Shown here piece after piece: positions 55,101 to 61,100 of a stretch of DNA of 64,000 nucleotides; position 1 is the stretch's first letter; each line of letters starts with the position of its first letter. Made by a program: the position numbers and the translations under genes. The notes under the pieces are model-generated. The model did no database searches, was not told the origin of the DNA, and was given only the letters and a program-made list of their open reading frames with translations. This DNA comes from Bactericera cockerelli (Eukaryota > Arthropoda > Insecta > Hemiptera > Triozidae), in contig CM044964.1 in the NCBI GenBank assembly GCA_024516035.1, positions 21,987,306-22,051,305 of the forward strand, in the 5' to 3' direction.

Positions 55101-58100
55101 TATATACATACCTATATGTATTACCTATATACCTACCTATATTATCTACTTACCTATATGTATTGTATACCTACCTACATATATTATATACCTACCTACC
55201 AATTTTATGTACGAGTATATCGTGCTTAAACTGACCTTCACAAACTCTCGTGCATTGCAAACGTAATAATAAAAAAATAATAAGACCAAGATGTTTTAAT
55301 GTCGGAACACGGACCAGAAACTTGTGCAGAAATCAGAAGATGCAATCTAACATCATGCTGCCCTGTAGAGAAATTCCTACGTCACGTCAGTTGAAGAAAA
55401 AAAATTGAAATCGGAGCAAAAAAATGTTTTTTTTTTAAATAAATCGAACACAATATCTCCGATTTCTAATATTAGAAAATTTTCGGAAGTAACATACTTC
55501 CAATTTCTAGTATTAGAAATGTTTCGGAAGTATCTTTACGAAATCTACGCTGAACTCGGGACTCGAACAACCGCGACCTCTAGGTTACAAGTCCGCCACC
55601 TTATCGATCAAGCTACTGAGGTCGGTTGATTATATTAATATTTTTTTTTTTTTTTTTTTTTTTGAATGAATCTACGGGGGTTGACCCCATTTATATTATT
55701 CAATAAACTCCATTGTTTTCAGGTCCATTTATTATATTGTCATAAAACACAAGATAATTTATTTTTTATCCGTTTTAAAAAGAAGGAATAATTTATTATT
55801 TATAATATTGCTTTTTCTTTGTGTTATTTCACAATTTTAGTGGGTAGTGCAGAATCATAGGACCTTACCACTTTAATTTACAATATCTTGTGTTTGTTTT
55901 GCCTAAGATTCTGCCACTGGTCGCTGCTTCACATCAAAGCAGCTACTCATTTTTCCTCACGAGGTATGAGTGGACCCCGAACATCCAAGTACAGAGCAGA
56001 AAAATTCCTGCCCCGCTGGGGATCGAACCCAGGTCACCGTGCGTGCAATGCCTAGCGCGCTAACTCACTCTGCCACAGTGACTACTAAATTTGTTACTAT
56101 AATATTGTTAATTAAACGCCATGTTTTTCAGGTCCCACGCTGGAGCTCCCGGTCAAGGTCACGGGTAACGTTCACGACGGATTCACGGCAGAGTTTTCCC
56201 CCCAGGAGGTGGGCGCCCACAACATCTGTGTCGACTACAACGGTCACCCTGTATACGGCACCCCCTTCAATGCTAAGGTGTACGACGCTCGCAAAGTTCA
56301 CGTGGGATCCATACCACAAGGTAATGGATAATTTGTATTCAAAGAATTACCTACTTATTTATTTATTTTATTTATTTTATTTATTTTATTTATTTTCTTT
56401 TTTTTATTTATTTTATTTATTTTATTTATTTTAGGTATATTATTTATTTTTTTATTTTATTTATTTTATATTATTTATTTTTTTATTTTATTTATTTAGA
56501 AACTCTTTATTAGTTGAACAAAATTATATACAGACAAATAATTGTAAAAATTAAATATAAAACTCACAATATTAATAATATAAACAAGAAAAAAAAATAT
56601 AAATATACATATGTCCTAACTAAAGGGCGGGGTTATTGCCTATGGCAATCCCTTCCACCCAACCCTCCTATCAGAGATTCTAAAGGGTTGCACATGCGCA
56701 CAACATCTGTGTCGACTACAACGGTCACCCTGTATACGGCACCCCCTTCAATGCTAAGGTGTACGACGCTCGCAAAGTTCACGTGGGATCCATACCAAAA
56801 GGTAATAATAATAATAATATCGCCTTATTTATACTGCCCAATTAGGACTATTAAGTCCCATTATTCCAGCAGTAAGCCCAAGACGTATTATTATGTGGTA
56901 AAAATCCCAAATGGGAGGATAACTTGTCTTGCCCCGGCTGGGTTTCGAACCCGCGACCTCTGGATTCACACAGTGCCGCCTTTACCACTGAGCTACCGGG
57001 ACAGACGAATGGATAGTTTGTATTGAAAGTAATTACCTATCAGAGTTTCTAAAGGGATGCAAATTGAAACTGAAAATTGTTCTCTTACATCAAGATGTCT
57101 CATTTATCCAGGTTTCACTTATAAAGAGGTTATTTTCCCTTGGAGAGAGGCAAATTGAGCCTGGAAATTATTCTGGTGTCTCATTTATCTAGTTCTCTTA
57201 TATCAAGGTTCCTCGTTTATCCAGTTCTTTTATATCAAAGTTTCTCATTTATCCAGTTCTCTTATATCCAAATTTCTCTTGTAAAGAGTTTATTTTCCCT
57301 TGGACAGAGGCAAATGGAGCCTGGAAATTATTCTGGTGTCTCATTTATCCAGTTCTCTTATATCAAGGTTTCTCGTTTATCCAGTTCTCTTATATCAAAG
57401 TTTCTCATTTATCCAGTTCTCTTATATCCAGGTTTCTCTTGGTTATTTTCCCTTGGAGAGAGGCAAATTGAGCCTGGAAATTATTCTCTTATATCAAGGT
57501 GTCTCATTTATCCAGTTCTCTTATATCCAGGTTTCTCTTGTAAAGATATTATTTTCCCTTGGAGAGAGGCAAATTGAGCCTGGAAATTGTTCTCTTATAT
57601 CCAAGGTGACTCATTTATCCAGTTCTTTTATATCCAGGTTTCTCTTAGAAAGAGATTTTTTTTTTTTTTAAGTGGGGTTTAACGTCGCTTTCAACTGCCA
57701 TGGTCATATCACGACGGGGGTTTTACCCTCCATTCGCAGGAAACTCACAAACCTGCTACTCACATTGACCTCACCCAGCCTGAGTGGGGCCGGGAAAAGC
57801 CAGCGTCACGAGAATTAGAATTTGAATGGTCACCCATCCAAGTCTTAACCTCGCTGGATGTCGCTTAACTTCGGTGTTCTGAAGGGAACCGGTGTATTCA
57901 ATATGCCATCGACGCTGGCTAGAAAGAGATTATTTTCCCTTGGAGAGAGGCAAATTGAGCCTGGAAAATGTTCTCTTATATGTCAAGGTGTCTCATTTGT
58001 CCAGTTCTCTTATATCCAGGTTTTTCTTGTAAAGAGATTATTTTCCCTTGGAGAGAGGCAAATTGAGCCTGGAAATTGTTCTCTTATATCAAGGTACGTC

Positions 58101-61100
58101 ATTTATCCAGTTCTCTTATATCAAGGTTGCTCATTTATCCAGTTCTCTTATATCAAAGTTTCTCGTTTAACCAGTTCTCTTATATCAAGGTTTTTCATTT
58201 ATCCAGTTCTCTTATATCAAAGTTTCTCATTTATCCAGTTCTCTTATATCCAGCCCAGACAGCACAGTCAACTGGATGTATACCATACTGTTAGGTGGAA
58301 AAAGTCTACTTGCCCACCTGGAAATCAGCTGGAGATTTCCACCTTCCACCTGACCTCCACCTGGAAATCAACTGGAAATGAACTGGAAAGTAACCCAACT
58401 TTTAACTGGAAGTCAGTTGCCCAAAGTCAACTGGATTTGTTCCACTTATTTCCAGCTACTTATAGCGCTCTCTAGTGGTTGGGTAGTAACTCACTACCAC
58501 AATGTTGACATACCTATTTACCTATACTGTACATTATACTACATAATAATCAAATGCTACGCTCTTGGTTTTGAGGTCGTGGGTTCGAATCCCATTATAT
58601 GCATTTTTTTTGCAAATAATAATAATAGTAATAAAAATCTAGAAACAAATGTATATTAGGCATAAATTCAATTTCAGTTATTTAATTTAGAGGCCACACA
58701 TTCAAATCTCATGAAGAATATTTTTTTTGTATAAAAATAAAGTAATAAATTTTAAATAGGTTTTTTTAACACATACACACACACAAATTTGGGTATAATT
58801 TTTTTTTTTTATAGAAATTTGGAAAGAAAAAGAAAATAACTAATCTGTTTTAAACAACACAATTCAAATAAGACTCTTTAACATGATTATATTTTACAAT
58901 AAGAGTGTTTATTATTAATAAAAAAATTGTCACAAAAGTGTAAAATGCACTATTAAATTTCCACCATGTCACAAGACCTTGTACCAATGTATCACAAGTA
59001 CTTCCTAAGTAGGTATAATCTCTATATATTATAATACTCAAAGTTGTGCATGTCTGGCTGCCTATGTCCTCTTGGGGTTACAATACGAAACGGTACTTTC
59101 ACTGAGAGTTCACCCCCCCTAAGCCACCTTCAACATACTAGAAAATTATCAAAATAAAAATATGTAATACAATTTTCAAGTGCACTGGTAATCAAGTGGT
59201 TAACGTGCTAGTCAGATAATCCACTTAGCGTAGGGTTCCGTTGTTTCAATTTTTTCCTCATTATGGTTGTGACCACATAATAATAAGACTCTGAGGGTTA
59301 GGTGGTAGAAAAATGCTTTGAGCATAACCTGACCTGGTGGTTACCTTCCAATTAAAAATGTTATTATTATTTTCATTAGGACACCGGCCATGAGAAAAAA
59401 CCTTAATGGTGACAAAATGCCAGGTTTTAGCTAGTATAGAAATAAAATAATGATATCCAATTATAAAATATGCTCATACCATGTACATAATCACAATAAA
59501 ATAATAATACTATGTAAATGGAAATATATTTCTTCAGTGAAACCAAAAACAACAGAGAAATAAACTAATAGCCAGCAGAAAATGATGATGAGGCATTGAA
59601 TACACCAGTTTTTATGAAATAGCCAAAGTTAAGCAATGTCTAACGTGGTGGAACATGGATTAGTGAATGTTATTATGTATTTGTAATCCTTCATGACAAT
59701 TTACATACTTCTGTGGCTAATTAGAATTGCTGGGTTGTTTGCTTTGAGAATTATTACCAAAAAAGCATTGTTATACTTAAATTAAAACAAAATTGACTTA
59801 ATTGTTAAGACTAGTGAAATTATAAAACACAATAGTGTGGAACACTTTTTTTTAATAGATATAAAATGAACACAAAATTTGAGGGGCTTCATAGTAATAA
59901 GGTGGTTTAGAAAGCTGAATAGTTAATATTATTATTAGAGACAGTGCACAGAAGATTGGCTAATTAATTTTGAGTCAAATAATCAGGAAGCATGTAAAAA
60001 AGTATACACTACATCATCTTTTTAGTGTGGCAGAAGCACGTACGAGTGAAAAATTCATTTTATAATAAAATATTATGTATTGCATATCTAAAAAAAATCC
60101 AAAGAATGAAAATTTTCATTATCTAGCACCATACATCAGATAATTCAGCTGTTTACTTGCTTGACCCAGGACCTTTTTTAAGGTACAATTCCAAGTGAAT
60201 TGATGGTGTTGAACCCCTGTGCTAGTTTGACTGTCCAGTGTCCAGGAACAGTAGAGTGCAGAAAGTTCATTATTGTCCAAGTGCATGGAGTATTGTCCAA
60301 TGAAGAATGTTATCCATTTTTAACTTTTTGTTGTCCTTTCCTTTTCTTCTGTCACGATTCACGATTTAGAATTTTAGACAAACCAAAGAACTCCTTCTGT
60401 GACATCTCAAAATCAAATATGGAGTTCAGTAAGAATTAACACTTTCTCGAAATCAAATTTGAAGTTCAGTTAGAATTAACACTTGCAGTAGTTATAAAAA
60501 TGTTCAAAAACTAATTGAAATAGGTACCAATTATAAAAAGAATTAAAACAACTCACAATAATCGAGAATCACAAAAACGGAATTTATCTAAAAAATTATT
60601 CAAAGATTAAAGATGGCGAATGCAACAAGAACACTCTCGGTAAAGTTCGTGTGAAACCCGAATCTATCCGAGAGCGCGTTTTAACTGAACTGGAGAAATG
60701 TGGAGCATCTCCAGCTGACTGGTCAACTGACTAAATTCTATTTATGTCCTAGCTGGAGAGATTCGTTATACTTCTAGCTGACTGCCCAGGTGACTGAGTC
60801 TAGATGGATTTTTGTTGGAAATATCCAGGTGGCTGGTCAACTGATTTAATCCATAATGGAAAAATCCAGCTGTCGGGACAGCTGGAGGTCCAGTTGACTT
60901 TATACACCTGGATATTTCCACCTTAAATCCAGACTGGAAGTCACCTGCCGTGCTGTCTGGGAGGTTTCTCTTAGAAAGAGATTACTTTCCCTTGGAGAGA
61001 GGCAAGTTGAGCCCGAAAATTGTTCTCTTATATCAAGGTACCTCATTTATCCAGTTCTCTTATATCCAGGTTTTTCTTATAAAGAGATTATTTTCCCTTG

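Larger units (their letters stand above)
58254..60961. mobile_element. 2.7-kb TIR transposon of unknown family
   Basis: The ends CCCAGACAGCAC and GTGCTGTCTGGG are exact 12-bp inverted repeats. Subterminal zones carry many copies of CCACCTGGAAAT/CAACTGGA (left, to 58450) and CAGCTGACTGG/CCAGTTGAC (right, from 60690). The empty site is visible in the array (ATCCAGGTTTCTC); the element is flanked by AG on both sides, suggesting a 2-bp duplication. No transposase. It contains a Helitron and SINE pieces. Confidence 0.85.

Noticed and set aside
57140..58475. Plus-strand frames of up to 205 codons rich in FIQFSYIKVS
   Set aside because: Pure translation of the 32-bp and long-unit minisatellite; overlapping frames show the same repeat.
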